Shown here piece by piece: positions 26,511 through 34,305 of a stretch of 64,000 nt of DNA. Source of the stretch: an uncultured Acidimicrobiales bacterium (GTDB taxonomy: Bacteria; Actinomycetota; Acidimicrobiia; Acidimicrobiales; SZUA-35). The DNA lies in contig CALKTH010000031.1 in assembly GCA_937997485.1 (NCBI GenBank), positions 36,202-100,201 on the forward strand, written 5' to 3'. Both the position numbers and the translations under genes were made by a program. The notes under the pieces are model-generated. The model did no database searches. It was not told the DNA's origin and saw only the letters and a list, made by a program, of their open reading frames with translations. How positions within the stretch are numbered: the first letter of the stretch is position 1; the number at the start of each line of letters is the position of its first letter.

Positions 26511-27554
26511 TCAGGAGATCGGCTGGTTCTCCGTCGCGTCTTCTCTGCGACCGTCCGCATGGATGGCGAAGCGTCGGGCTGTGGCGCCATGGTTCGGCTC
26601 TGGTGAGTCCCAGGGCCAGCCGCCGAACTGGGTGGTCCGGTAGTCGGTGAATGCTTGCTGGATCTCGGCCTCAGTGTTCATGACGAACGGCCCGTAGCGG
26701 GCCACGGGCTCGGCGATCGGACGGCCCTGCAGAATCATGCATTCCACGGGTCCCTCGACCGATGCCGTGAGTGCCAGGTCTTGGCCTGCATCGATGAGTG
26801 CGCCGTTGTGGGCCTCGAGTGCTTCGCCAGCGATATCGAGTGTGGAACCCTCGAAGGCGTAGAGCACTCGCATGGTTTCACCATGCTGCGAAGCGGGGAG
26901 CGTAAACGAGGCGCCAGCTTCGAGAGTCAAGTGGAACACGCCAACCTCGGCCTCAGCCCGGGCCGCCCACGAATTCGGAGGAGTGCGAGGACCCGTCCGA
27001 TCATTGAGTGAGCCGGTGATCACGGTGATCTCCGTTGCGTTGCCTTGCTCGTCGGTCTCGGTGAACGTGGGCGTCTCGTCGTCCCACAGCATTGTGAAGT
27101 AGGGATCGGCCATCTTGTCGCTGGCGGGGAGGTTCAGCCAGATCTGGAACAGCTCGAGAGGGTTGTCCGCGTTCTGATCGATGAGGGGAAACATCTCGGC
27201 GTGCTGGATACCGGCGCCGGCCGTGAGCCACTGGGTGTCTCCCTTGCCGAAGCGGGCGGTGGCGCCCATCGAGTCGGCGTGGTCGATGATCCCTTGCCGC
27301 ACGTAGGTGATGGTCTCGAAGCCTCGATGTGGGTGCTGGGGGAACCCGGGAACTTGAGCGCCGTGGTACATGTTCCAGCCGTCTTTGCCCCCGAAGTCCT
27401 GGCCGATGTCGCGGCCGTCGAGCGGTGCGTCGGGCCCGAGGTCGGGAAGGGCCTTTGGGTAGTGATCGAGGTGATGAGCCACGAAGAGGAACGGGTCGAT
27501 CGTGGGCCACTGCGGACCGAGGGGGAAGCGTTGCTTCACGACAGGATCAGACAT
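26511..27554 (-). CDS. Pirin family cupin protein
   Basis: A 347-residue bicupin. The N-terminal cupin carries the pirin metal site: FPQHPHRGFETITYVRQG, then DHADSMG and WLTAGAGIQHAEMFP, which supply the His/Glu ligands. The C-terminal pirin domain follows (about 190-290). Length is somewhat above the usual 230-300 because of a C-terminal extension (TQFGGWPWDSPEPNHGATAR). Some bacterial pirins are quercetin dioxygenases and others regulate metabolic enzymes; sequence cannot choose. It starts about 80 bp from the left end of the integrated-element remnant. Confidence 0.88.
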   Translation of the reverse strand: MSDPVVKQRFPLGPQWPTIDPFLFVAHHLDHYPKALPDLGPDAPLDGRDIGQDFGGKDGWNMYHGAQVPGFPQHPHRGFETITYVRQGIIDHADSMGATARFGKGDTQWLTAGAGIQHAEMFPLIDQNADNPLELFQIWLNLPASDKMADPYFTMLWDDETPTFTETDEQGNATEITVITGSLNDRTGPRTPPNSWAARAEAEVGVFHLTLEAGASFTLPASQHGETMRVLYAFEGSTLDIAGEALEAHNGALIDAGQDLALTASVEGPVECMILQGRPIAEPVARYGPFVMNTEAEIQQAFTDYRTTQFGGWPWDSPEPNHGATARRFAIHADGRREDATENQPIS

Positions 27555-27630
27555 TTCAATATTGTACTACTTTTCGAATCGTCCCTCCCGTGCGCTCCGT
27601 CACGTGCCAAGCGCGCGTTCAGCAACGGGA

Positions 27631-27651
27631 GTGTCATGCCTTTTCCCGTAG
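27631..27651 (+). repeat. Left direct repeat, putative attachment site
   Basis: GTGTCATGCC followed by four T and CCCGTAG. The copy at 29236 is the same except for one T fewer in the run. It marks the left limit of the integrase remnant. Confidence 0.65.
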
Positions 27652-28013
27652 TCAGAATGTGAGATGAGTTCGCCGACCGCTTGCCCCCTGTAGGGCTGCG
27701 GTTTCGCTGCCGAAGGCAGCGACCGGAGCGTGGATTCGGACGGCCATGTCAAACGTATGTCAAACGAGACGCCGATGCACGGCGCACGATTCCTGCGATC
27801 CAGGTGCGGTTGTTGGAGGGGTCCGGGTGGGATTCCCGGGCACCGCATAGGGGCCGTTCTCGGGCACCGGCTGATTGTTCGATTCGGTGATTCTGTGGTG
27901 CTGTTACCGAGTGCATTGCAAACGACGTGGCGTCGTTGAAGGTCGCCCGCAGACGCGCCAATGCACGCACGAGGCCGGTGGCAGCTGGCTTGCCGTGCGA
28001 GTTTGCGTTCCGT

Positions 28014-28054
28014 CACGTTGCGTGATGACTGCAGGCACGTGGCCACGTTGCGTG
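28014..28054. repeat. Pair of 11-bp direct repeats 30 bp apart
   Basis: CACGTTGCGTG occurs at 28014-28024 and again at 28044-28054, close to three helical turns apart, with the first copy inside an imperfect dyad (GTCACG-TTG-CGTGAT). Iteron-like spacing could be a protein-binding array of the element. Confidence 0.5.
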
Positions 28055-28060
28055 CGTGAG

Positions 28061-28136
28061 ATGCGTCCGCGGACGCATCCCGTCACGGTGTGCAGTTGCA
28101 CGGCCACGTTCGGTCTACAGAATGCGTCCGCGGACG
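28061..28136. repeat. 18-bp perfect palindrome and partial second copy
   Basis: ATGCGTCCGCGGACGCAT at 28061-28078 is a perfect palindrome. Its first 15 bases recur at 28122-28136 and the second copy then diverges. A perfect 18-bp palindrome with a nearby duplicate suggests a regulator or recombination-directionality binding site. Confidence 0.5.
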
Positions 28137-28169
28137 GACGCGTGACCGACGCGACCAGCCGGTCACCGC

Positions 28170-29088
28170 TCAAGGCTCGGAACAGCCGGAACCGACGAGA
28201 TGTACGGCGGTAGCGTCCGATATTCCGTGGCGCCACGGTTGGGCCGATATTGAGCAGCCGCTAATGGTCTGCGGGCGTGATTCTGCGAGGTCGACAAGGC
28301 GGGACCTTCCCGACTTCGGTGTGGTTGCGATGATTTCGGTACCAACCCGGGTGCGTGACTCGCGTACTCGGAGCTGTCGCCGCTTGAGATCGACGTTGGA
28401 CCAGCGGAGCCCGGCGATCTCACCTCTCCGCATTCCAGTGAGCGCAGCAAGGTGCCAAGCAGCGTCGAGATGATCACCTTTTGACGCTGTCGAGGAACAC
28501 GGCGAGCTCCTCGGCTTCCCATGCCCGGATTGTCGTAGATCGTGTTCTCGTTCGCTTCGGGGGGTGTGCGGCATCTGCAACGTTGAGCCGAACGAGGCCC
28601 GCTCGTTGGGCGTCAGCGATCGCGAGATGGACGACGAGGTGAACATTGCCAACGGTGCGTGAGTGCAGACCGCCTTTGCCGTCTCGTCGTCCCCGGATGA
28701 GCAGCTCGGTGGAGAGCGAGTCGAGGTGCGCTGCGCTCAGCTCGTGCAATCTGATGCCACCGAACGTTGGCAAGACGTGATGCTTCAGGATCGATTGGTA
28801 GGACACGATGGTGGTGGCCGCAGCCCGTGTGGTGATGAGCGGTAGCCATCGATCAACGATCCAGTCGGCAACGGTGACGCCGGTGGGTTCGACGTAGGAG
28901 CCGCCATGGAGGCCGGAGACGATGCCGGCGCGGGCGCGTTCAGCCTCGGCCCGGCTCGAGTATCCGCCGAGCCAGTTCTGTCGGCGCTTGCCTTCGAGGC
29001 TTCGACCGATGTCGACCACGACGTACCAGCGGGTGGTTGTCTTGCCTGCCTTTGTTCGATGGGTGCGCTTACGAACGTGACCTTGCAT
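28170..29088 (-). pseudogene. Tyrosine recombinase (phage-type integrase), frameshifted and truncated
   Basis: The start ATG at 29088 has an excellent AGGAGG site at 6 bases. The N-terminal arm-binding domain (MQGHVRKRTHRTKAGKTTTR, WLGGYSSRAEAERARA) and the SAM-like core-binding domain (TTIVSYQSILKHHVLPTFGG) are intact. At 28479-28482 an A4 run (minus strand) carries one extra base, giving VFLDSVKR-stop; in the next frame the protein resumes as GDHLDAAWHLAALTGMRRGEIAGLRW, with the first catalytic Arg. Homology ends near 28286 (SGRSRLVDL), so the distal HxxR and Tyr parts are missing. It cannot be active. Confidence 0.85.
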
Positions 29089-29235
29089 CCGGCACCTCCT
29101 CGACGAGGAGCGGTGTGAAACCTGTGTCAAACGGCGGACGCCCAGAAGACCGAATTCGCTCCTGGGTCGACGCGCTACTCGTGGATTCTGTGCTGGTCAG
29201 CGCCGCTTCAGAGCGATGCGATTGGAGCTGCAGTT

Positions 29236-29255
29236 GTGTCATGCCTTTCCCGTAG
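29236..29255 (+). repeat. Right direct repeat, putative attachment site
   Basis: GTGTCATGCC followed by three T and CCCGTAG, the partner of the 27631 repeat. It lies 148 bp from the integrase start and 14 bp before the -35 of the MerR operon. Confidence 0.65.
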
Positions 29256-29268
29256 CGGAAGTTTCTGC

Positions 29269-29299
29269 TTGACCTCATGTGAACATGAGGTCGTACGGT
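29269..29299 (+). promoter_or_regulatory. MerR/SoxR-type promoter with 19-bp spacer and central dyad
   Basis: TTGACC (-35, 29269-29274) and TACGGT (-10, 29294-29299) are 19 bp apart, the over-long spacing typical of MerR-activated promoters. Within it lies a perfect dyad GACCTCATG-TGAA-CATGAGGTC (29271-29292). Its core, CCTCA-N8-TGAGG, matches the form of the E. coli SoxR box. Transcription would start at about 29306, which is the A of the first ATG, so the message is probably leaderless. The MerR protein encoded as the second gene is the obvious ligand. Confidence 0.78.
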
Positions 29300-29305
29300 C
29301 GGCTC

Positions 29306-29614
29306 ATGACAGATGAACTCGTGCCCATCGCCTGCAGCCTCAGTGCACAGGACGCCATCGGTCAGGCGGGTGAGTGGTCCGACCTGGTGGGTCGAGCCTC
29401 TGCCGTTGAAGCTCTACCGGATGGAGCGCGAATGCAGTTTCCGCTCCACCTGGCGGCTGTGGTTGCCGACCTGACGGAACGGGAAGCTGAGTGCTGTGGA
29501 TTCCTCGACCTCGAGCTTCGCACGACGGGTGGCGAGTTGGTTCTCGAGATGAGATCGGCAAGCCCGGACGCGTGGCCTGTGATCTCCGCCCTGACAGGGG
29601 TGGCCAACCCGTGA
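29306..29614 (+). CDS. Small cysteine-containing protein of MerR operon, unknown function
   Basis: A 102-residue protein, MTDELVPIACSLSAQDAIGQ at the start, with a CC pair in LTEREAECCGFLDLELR and a final beta-strand region GELVLEMRSASPDAWPVISA. Proteins of this pattern next to MerR regulators are, as I recall, common in actinobacteria, but I know of no function. The cysteines (about 10, 64, 65) could bind metal or a thiol-reactive compound. ATG 29306 coincides with the predicted transcription start; a GTG at 29279 inside the operator was rejected. Its stop overlaps the merR start (GTGA). Confidence 0.7.
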   Translation: MTDELVPIACSLSAQDAIGQAGEWSDLVGRASAVEALPDGARMQFPLHLAAVVADLTEREAECCGFLDLELRTTGGELVLEMRSASPDAWPVISALTGVANP

Positions 29615-30006
29615 CGGAGCAACCACCGTCGGAGCCGAGCCCAGAGGTCGTGCCGATCGGGTCGATCGCCCAAGACACCGGCGTCACCGTGGCCACCTTG
29701 CGCCACTACGACCACGTCGGCTTGATCGCTCCGATCCTGCGAGTAGGAGGAAAGCGACGCTTCTCCCCCGACACAGTGGGCCGCGTCAACTTCATCCGCC
29801 GAGCTCAACGGGCCGGCTTTCAACTGGACGAGATCAAGCAGCTCCTCGACGACCGAGACCGACGGTGGCCGAGCGTTGTCGAGGAAAAGCTGCAGGAGCT
29901 CCGTGAGCGCCGTCGAGAACTTGAAGCCATCATCGAAATGCTCGAACAGATCAGTGAGTGCGGGTGCACCGTCGTCGCAGACTGTTCCCGCCTCGATCAA
30001 TGCTGA
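29611..30006 (+). CDS. MerR-family transcriptional regulator with C-terminal Cys cluster
   Basis: A 131-residue MerR protein: winged helix IGSIAQDTGVTVATLRHYDH and VGGKRRFSPDTVGRVNFIRR, a FQLDEIKQLLDD helix, the long dimerisation coil (KLQELRERRRELEAIIEMLE), and a sensor tail SECGCTVVADCSRLDQC. The cysteine pattern C-x-C-x5-C-x5-C overlaps the SoxR cluster (C-x2-C-x-C-x5-C) in its last three cysteines, lacks the first one, and adds a terminal Cys. It may bind a metal or a 2Fe-2S cluster. The GTG start overlaps the preceding stop by 4 bp. The upstream SoxR-box-like promoter implies autoregulation and control of the selenoprotein gene. Confidence 0.88.
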   Translation: MTEQPPSEPSPEVVPIGSIAQDTGVTVATLRHYDHVGLIAPILRVGGKRRFSPDTVGRVNFIRRAQRAGFQLDEIKQLLDDRDRRWPSVVEEKLQELRERRRELEAIIEMLEQISECGCTVVADCSRLDQC

Positions 30007-30136
30007 CCGCGTTCGGTAGCGGTTCAGCAGCGCTGATGGTGAACGCCGACGCGCCCGCCAGTCGCTCGAATCTGGCGGGAGCACCGCACATCGACAGGTA
30101 CTCGATGTCGCCAATCAAATTCCGCAATCCGCACTT

Positions 30137-31330
30137 GTGGCAGCGGAAGCACTGGAAACGGGGTTCGACGCCGACGTAGCGTGCGGCATGATCGAAGAAA
30201 ATCGCCAACGCGCCGTCGAACTACTTTCCGGCCCAGGTGACTGGTACTCCGGCGCGGCGCGGATGGCTGCTTGGCGCGAGGTCCGAGACGCTGCAGACAA
30301 TGAACTCGACCACGCTCGCAAGTTGGCGCTCACCCCGTTCGGGGTTGATGGCGCCCACGTGGCGAACGAGGAACTCAACGCCACCGAGGTCGACGTTGTC
30401 CACCGCGTTGCCAGCGACTCGGGCCGACTCTCCCGGGCATGGGCCGACGGCGTCATCGAAGAGATCAGCGAGGAGCGCTACACCGAACTCGTTGGCCTCG
30501 CTGCCTGCTTCGCTGCGCTCGACACCTTCGATCGGGTGATGGGCAGAGAGCCCACACCGATTCCCGAACCAACCGGGGGTGAACCGACCCGTCGCCGACC
30601 CGATGGCATGGGCGACGTCGGCGCCTGGGTTTCCCAAACCGATGGACCAAGCATGGCGAACGTCAGCCGGGCCATATCGCTCGTACCGGAAACGGACACG
30701 GCGTGGCGGGGCATCGTGCTGAGCCACTACAGCCGAGACGGCTTCGATGATCTCTCGTGGGAACGTGCGCTCTCTCGGCCGCAAGTCGAGCTGATTGCCG
30801 CCAGAACCACCGCTCACCTCGAGTGCTTCTATTGAACGACGGCCCACACCACGCTGCTCCGTGCGAGCGGCAGTGCGAACGGTCTCGATGTCGATCTCGA
30901 TGCCGTCATGAATCTTGAGCATCGAACCGATGCTGGCCTCCCGCTTGGATCCGTGCTCCTCGCCGTGGCCGATGGCGGCCGGCCTGTGCACGGCCGCAGC
31001 TCCGACGACCGGTCGAACGACCTCGCTCTTCTGGCCGAAGCTCGCTCGATGGTGATTCAGGAGCTTGGCGAGGATGCGATGATCGAGGCCGCCGCCACGG
31101 TTGCCGCCTTCAACGGTCTGGTGCGGGTGGCGGACGGGACAGGCATCCAGCTCGACCCGGGCCTCGAGAAGGTCTCCGCTCCGTTGCGCAGCGCGCTCGG
31201 CATCGACAACTACGCCGGTTCGGCGAGCACTCCAACGCCAAGCACTCTGACCTCCGGCACACCGCTCTCGGACGATGACACCTCCCGCCAGCTCGACACT
31301 GCCACCCGGGCCATGGACCTCTTCCGGTAG
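30137..31330 (+). CDS. AhpD-like (carboxymuconolactone decarboxylase fold) selenoprotein, TGA at 30833 read as Sec
   Basis: One reading frame of 397 residues is interrupted only by TGA at 30833-30835. Before it: a helical N-terminal half with RLSRAWADGVIEEISEERYT, then SRPQVELIAARTTAHLECFY. After it, in the same frame: TTAHTTLLRASGSANGLDVD and later IEAAATVAAFNGLVRVADGT. AhpD proteins have CxxCxxxH at the peroxide-reducing site; here it reads C230-F-Y-U233-T-T-A-H237. The TGA thus replaces the second redox cysteine, as in known AhpD-like selenoproteins, and a hairpin follows at the right distance. The start is GTG 30137, with a stop upstream at 30017. Probable role: thiol-dependent peroxidase or disulfide reductase, co-transcribed with the MerR gene. 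The alternative, a nonsense-mutated pseudogene, is unlikely because both halves keep conserved sequence. Confidence 0.85.
30850..30875 (+). other. Candidate bacterial SECIS hairpin in the AhpD-like selenoprotein gene
   Basis: CAC-GCTGCTC (30850-30859) pairs with GAGCGGC (30865-30871) and GTG (30873-30875), with one G-U pair and one bulged A. The 5-base loop CGUGC places a GU at the apex, about 29 bases from the UGA. Bacterial SECIS elements are hairpins of this size directly after the Sec codon, with G and U in the loop contacted by SelB. Confidence 0.65.
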
Positions 31331-31375
31331 TCGGGAGTATGGAACCGATGTTCGTCTCTCTGGCAGTGGGAGCCG

Positions 31376-32239
31376 CTAGGCGGTCGGGAAGAGATCGAGC
31401 AGCTCCGGGTGACCGTGATGGGAAGCCCAAGCTGCTGCGTCGGCATCGGCGAGGCCGTCCCGGATCGAGGGGTCAGCACCGAGGGAAAGCAGCCACACCA
31501 CCAGCTCTCGATCCCCGCGCCACGTTGCAGCGTGCAGCGCTGTTCCCCGCCAGTGGTAGCCAGGTGGTGTGCTGTTCACGTTGGCACCACGAGTCACCAA
31601 CGCCTCGGCGCTGGCGCGCTGGCCTGCGTTGACCGCCATCACGAACGCGTGGTCGATCAATGACTGTTGATCGTTGGCAAGGGCAGGGTCGATCGTCTGC
31701 GGGAACGGCGAGCCGATAGGGCCAGCGTGCGCCGCGAGACGAGCGCCGTCCGCCCGCTCGTCGAAGAACAGAGCGAGGTCGGCGCCGAGCCCGGCCGCGG
31801 TACTCAACGCTCGCACATGTGCACCGCGGTCAACCAGAGAGCGGGCAACATCCAGGTTGCACCAGTAGATGGCTTCGTCGAGTGCTGTCCACACGTTGCC
31901 TTCCTGCGCTGTGCCGTTGACGTCGGCACCCCGATCAAGCAAGAGATCCACGATCTCTGGGCTATCGCAGCCGGCAGCGGCGACGAACGGTTCAGCCATG
32001 GAGGCGCCGGCGTCCACGAGCTTGCGACCTGCTTCGACCGGGTTTGGCAGTTGCCCGGCTTCGCAGGCAACCAGCTGGAGCAGCGTGGGATGACCGCACG
32101 AGGATCGGCGGCTGGCGAGCCCAGGGTCCTCCTTGAGGATGCGCGTGAGCTCGTCCATGTCGTCGAGATAGATCGCCATTGCCGCTGGTCCGAACACCTC
32201 ATCCATAGCCGCAACGTAGTCCGTCCACGATTCGGTCAT
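31376..32239 (-). CDS. Ankyrin-repeat protein
   Basis: A 287-residue soluble protein built from about five ankyrin repeats. Clear units are SPEIVDLLLDRGADVNGTAQ, WCNLDVARSLVDRGAHVRAL, QRASAEALVTRGANVNSTPP and TALHAATWRGDRELVVWLLS with LGADPSIRDG. There is no signal peptide. Ankyrin repeats bind proteins; no catalytic domain is attached. It ends 46 bp from the convergent selenoprotein stop and diverges from RNase Z with a short gap. Confidence 0.85.
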   Translation of the reverse strand: MTESWTDYVAAMDEVFGPAAMAIYLDDMDELTRILKEDPGLASRRSSCGHPTLLQLVACEAGQLPNPVEAGRKLVDAGASMAEPFVAAAGCDSPEIVDLLLDRGADVNGTAQEGNVWTALDEAIYWCNLDVARSLVDRGAHVRALSTAAGLGADLALFFDERADGARLAAHAGPIGSPFPQTIDPALANDQQSLIDHAFVMAVNAGQRASAEALVTRGANVNSTPPGYHWRGTALHAATWRGDRELVVWLLSLGADPSIRDGLADADAAAWASHHGHPELLDLFPTA

Positions 32240-32272
32240 CGGACCTGCGTCGGCCGTGCTATCCAGTCGTGA

Positions 32273-33244
32273 ATGGAGCTCACCTTTCTTGGCACGTCGT
32301 CAGGCGCACCGACGATGCAGCGAAATGTGACCGGCCTGGTCCTTCGCAGAGGAGCGACGTGGGACTTGTTCGATTGCGGGGAGGCCACCCAACATCAGAT
32401 CCTTCGCACGTCGCTCTCGATCTCCAAGCTCCGACGAGTATTCATCAGCCATCTCCACGGCGACCACTGTTTCGGACTTTTTGGCCTCCTCGGTTCCCGC
32501 TCAATGGACGGCTGCACCGAGCCGCTCACAGTCTTCGGACCCAAGGGGCTGAAGCCGATGGTTGAGACGGTCCTGGAGTTGTCCGACACCCATCTCAACT
32601 TCCCTCTCGAGATCCGTGAGCTGTCAGAGCACGGTGAGCGGCTCGTGGAGGACAGCTCTCGCCTCGGCGGCGAGACCATCGATGCGCTGCCGCTCTCTCA
32701 CCGTGTCACGAGCTTCGGTTGGCACATCGTTGAAGCCGACCGTCCAGGTGTTCTCGACGCAGCGGCAGCTCGCGCCGCCGGCGTTCCGGAGGGCCCGTTG
32801 TTTGGTGCGCTCCAGCGTGGGGAGGCAGTGGAGGTGGACGGTGGCTGGAAGGTGCAGCCCAAGGATGTGCTCGGCCCGACACGTCGAGGACGGCGGCTCG
32901 TGATCGGCGGTGACAACAATGCCCCGTCGGCGCTCTTCGAACGTACCGGCGGAGCCGATCTTGCGGTGCACGAAGCAACGTTCACTGAATCGGTCCTGGC
33001 CAAGATGCCGAACGATCGCGGCCACAGCACGGCGGCCCGAGTGGCTCACGCAGCAACAACCCACGGCGTGCGCTCGCTCGTTCTCACACACTTCAGTGCG
33101 CGATACGGAGCCAAAGGTTCGAGCGGTCAGTCCATCGACGAGGTGCGGGACGAAGCGAGGCAACACTTCGCCGGCCCGCTCCACTTAGCCGAAGACTTCG
33201 ATCGGGTGGTGGTTGCGACCGACGGCTCGATGGTCACGAGCTGA
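32273..33244 (+). CDS. rnz: Ribonuclease Z (tRNA 3'-processing endonuclease)
   Basis: A 323-residue metallo-beta-lactamase-fold nuclease that trims tRNA 3' ends. It shows MELTFLGTSSGAPTMQRNVT at the start, a zinc motif SHLHGDHCFGLFGLLG (HxHxDH), later SHRVTSFGW, VIGGDNN, an HEATFTE segment and SLVLTHFSARY, all in RNase Z order. Length and ligands are complete. The ATG at 32273 is 33 bp from the divergent ankyrin gene with a possible -10 (TATCCA) just upstream, so the message may be leaderless. Confidence 0.92.
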   Translation: MELTFLGTSSGAPTMQRNVTGLVLRRGATWDLFDCGEATQHQILRTSLSISKLRRVFISHLHGDHCFGLFGLLGSRSMDGCTEPLTVFGPKGLKPMVETVLELSDTHLNFPLEIRELSEHGERLVEDSSRLGGETIDALPLSHRVTSFGWHIVEADRPGVLDAAAARAAGVPEGPLFGALQRGEAVEVDGGWKVQPKDVLGPTRRGRRLVIGGDNNAPSALFERTGGADLAVHEATFTESVLAKMPNDRGHSTAARVAHAATTHGVRSLVLTHFSARYGAKGSSGQSIDEVRDEARQHFAGPLHLAEDFDRVVVATDGSMVTS

Positions 33245-33280
33245 GCCGATCGAGTGCTGACACAGTCCCGCGCTCGGCGA

Positions 33281-34279
33281 TCAGCGCGCTGCGTTGGAGA
33301 CGACGAGCCCGCCGTCGGTGACGTCGATCCAATCGCTGGCCACGACCGGGGGAGCAACCCGGAAGTCGAGATCTTCTTCGTCGGCGGCAACGATCCGAAG
33401 GCGCACCCCGTCTTCGCCGTCCTCCACGATCAGCTCTGACGCCTGCGGTTCCCGAGCAGCACCGGCCATGAGTTCCTGGGCCAGACGCAGGATGAGGTGC
33501 GCCCGTGCCGGATCCGTGATCTGGTCTGCGTCCCAGCGAACGCCGATGAACGCTCCGACGTCCTCACGTAGCGCGAGGCCCTCGATTTCGATGGCCAGGC
33601 GGAGTGGGTTGTCGGTGGTCTCAAAGGGGCTGGGGTCCTCGAGGGGGTTGCTCGATACTGAGTACCGCCAGGTGCGCTCGCTGCGAAGGAGTTCGAGGTC
33701 CCAGACCGTGGCGGCCTCGACGCCCGGCAAGTTGACCTCGCCTGCGTCGTCGGCGTCACCCAGGCGAAGCTCCGGCAGCGGCACCCGCTGTTCGCTGCCT
33801 CGCGCTCGGGCTGCCGCTTCATGGGCGTCTTCGAGGTCCGACTCCAGTCGGCGCTGCGCCACAACGAGGTCGTCGAGTTCCTGCTGCTTCTGTTCCAGCG
33901 AGTCGGCGCTCGCGATGAGGGCGTCTCGTTCGGCATCGAGTTCGGCCTGGCGAGCATCGAGATCGGTGGACAATGCACCGACCGTCTCCGCCAGATCAGC
34001 CGCCTCGCGGCCGCTCACGAGAGCGTCGGCCGCTTGTGCTTTCGCTTCGAGGGCGACCTCGTCGGCTCGTTCCTGTTCCGCCGCAAGCTCGAGCGAAAGG
34101 GCGTCGTTGGTCTTCTCACGCTCCGCCAATTCACCCCGGAGCGACTGGACTTCGTCACCGTGCGCCTTGGTTGCAGCAACGGCCGCCTTCTTCGCCTCGG
34201 CGACAGCCTTCCGAGCAGCGAGCAGCAAGAAAAGGAGGATGCAGCACAACACTCCGAGGACAACGGCGACGATCAACAC
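33281..34279 (-). CDS. Membrane-anchored coiled-coil protein, unknown function
   Basis: A 332-residue protein: one N-terminal TM helix (LIVAVVLGVLCCILLFLLLA), a coiled coil of about 125 residues (AARKAVAEAKKAAVAATKAH onward, rich in Ala/Glu/Lys/Leu), and a C-terminal globular domain (about 170-332, starting LPELRLGDADDAGEVNLPGV). No family is recognised. GTG 34279 places the TM at the start; the open frame continues upstream but would overlap the divergent polX gene. Only 26 bp separate the two starts, so the promoters must overlap. Confidence 0.7.
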   Translation of the reverse strand: MLIVAVVLGVLCCILLFLLLAARKAVAEAKKAAVAATKAHGDEVQSLRGELAEREKTNDALSLELAAEQERADEVALEAKAQAADALVSGREAADLAETVGALSTDLDARQAELDAERDALIASADSLEQKQQELDDLVVAQRRLESDLEDAHEAAARARGSEQRVPLPELRLGDADDAGEVNLPGVEAATVWDLELLRSERTWRYSVSSNPLEDPSPFETTDNPLRLAIEIEGLALREDVGAFIGVRWDADQITDPARAHLILRLAQELMAGAAREPQASELIVEDGEDGVRLRIVAADEEDLDFRVAPPVVASDWIDVTDGGLVVSNAAR

Positions 34280-34305
34280 GGCTGGGAACCCTACCCTTCT
34301 CCGAC

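Larger units (their letters stand above)
27652..28169. other. Non-coding interior of the element remnant
   Basis: About 520 bp without a credible gene on either strand; the open frames have no family-like sequence or ribosome sites. It holds an 8-bp-stem hairpin (TCGCTGCC-GAA-GGCAGCGA, 27704-27722), GTCAAACG-type words also found near the right end, and the repeats at 28011-28140. It looks like decayed element DNA. Confidence 0.5.
27631..29255. mobile_element. Remnant of an integrated element bounded by direct repeats
   Basis: A 1.6-kb segment is flanked by nearly identical ~20-bp direct repeats (27631-27651 and 29236-29255) and contains a broken tyrosine integrase whose 5' end is close to the right repeat. 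This is the expected geometry of attL/attR around an integrase, with nearly all cargo lost. The segment lies between the pirin promoter and the MerR operon promoter. No tRNA gene is seen at either end. Confidence 0.65.

Noticed and set aside
27823..27839. tRNA T-arm-like hairpin (CCGGG, 7-base loop, CCCGG)
   Set aside because: The loop TGGGATT lacks the TTC-R-A pattern, and no acceptor, D or anticodon arm can be drawn around it.
28479..28482. Programmed frameshifting in the integrase
   Set aside because: The required shift is +1 and the downstream part lacks the catalytic HxxR and Tyr, so a productive full-length enzyme would not result.
30137..31330. Two independent hypothetical genes (30137-30835 and 30908-31330)
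   Set aside because: Same frame, no stop other than TGA, and the bases between 30836 and 30907 encode the conserved TTAHTTLLRA part of the AhpD active site.
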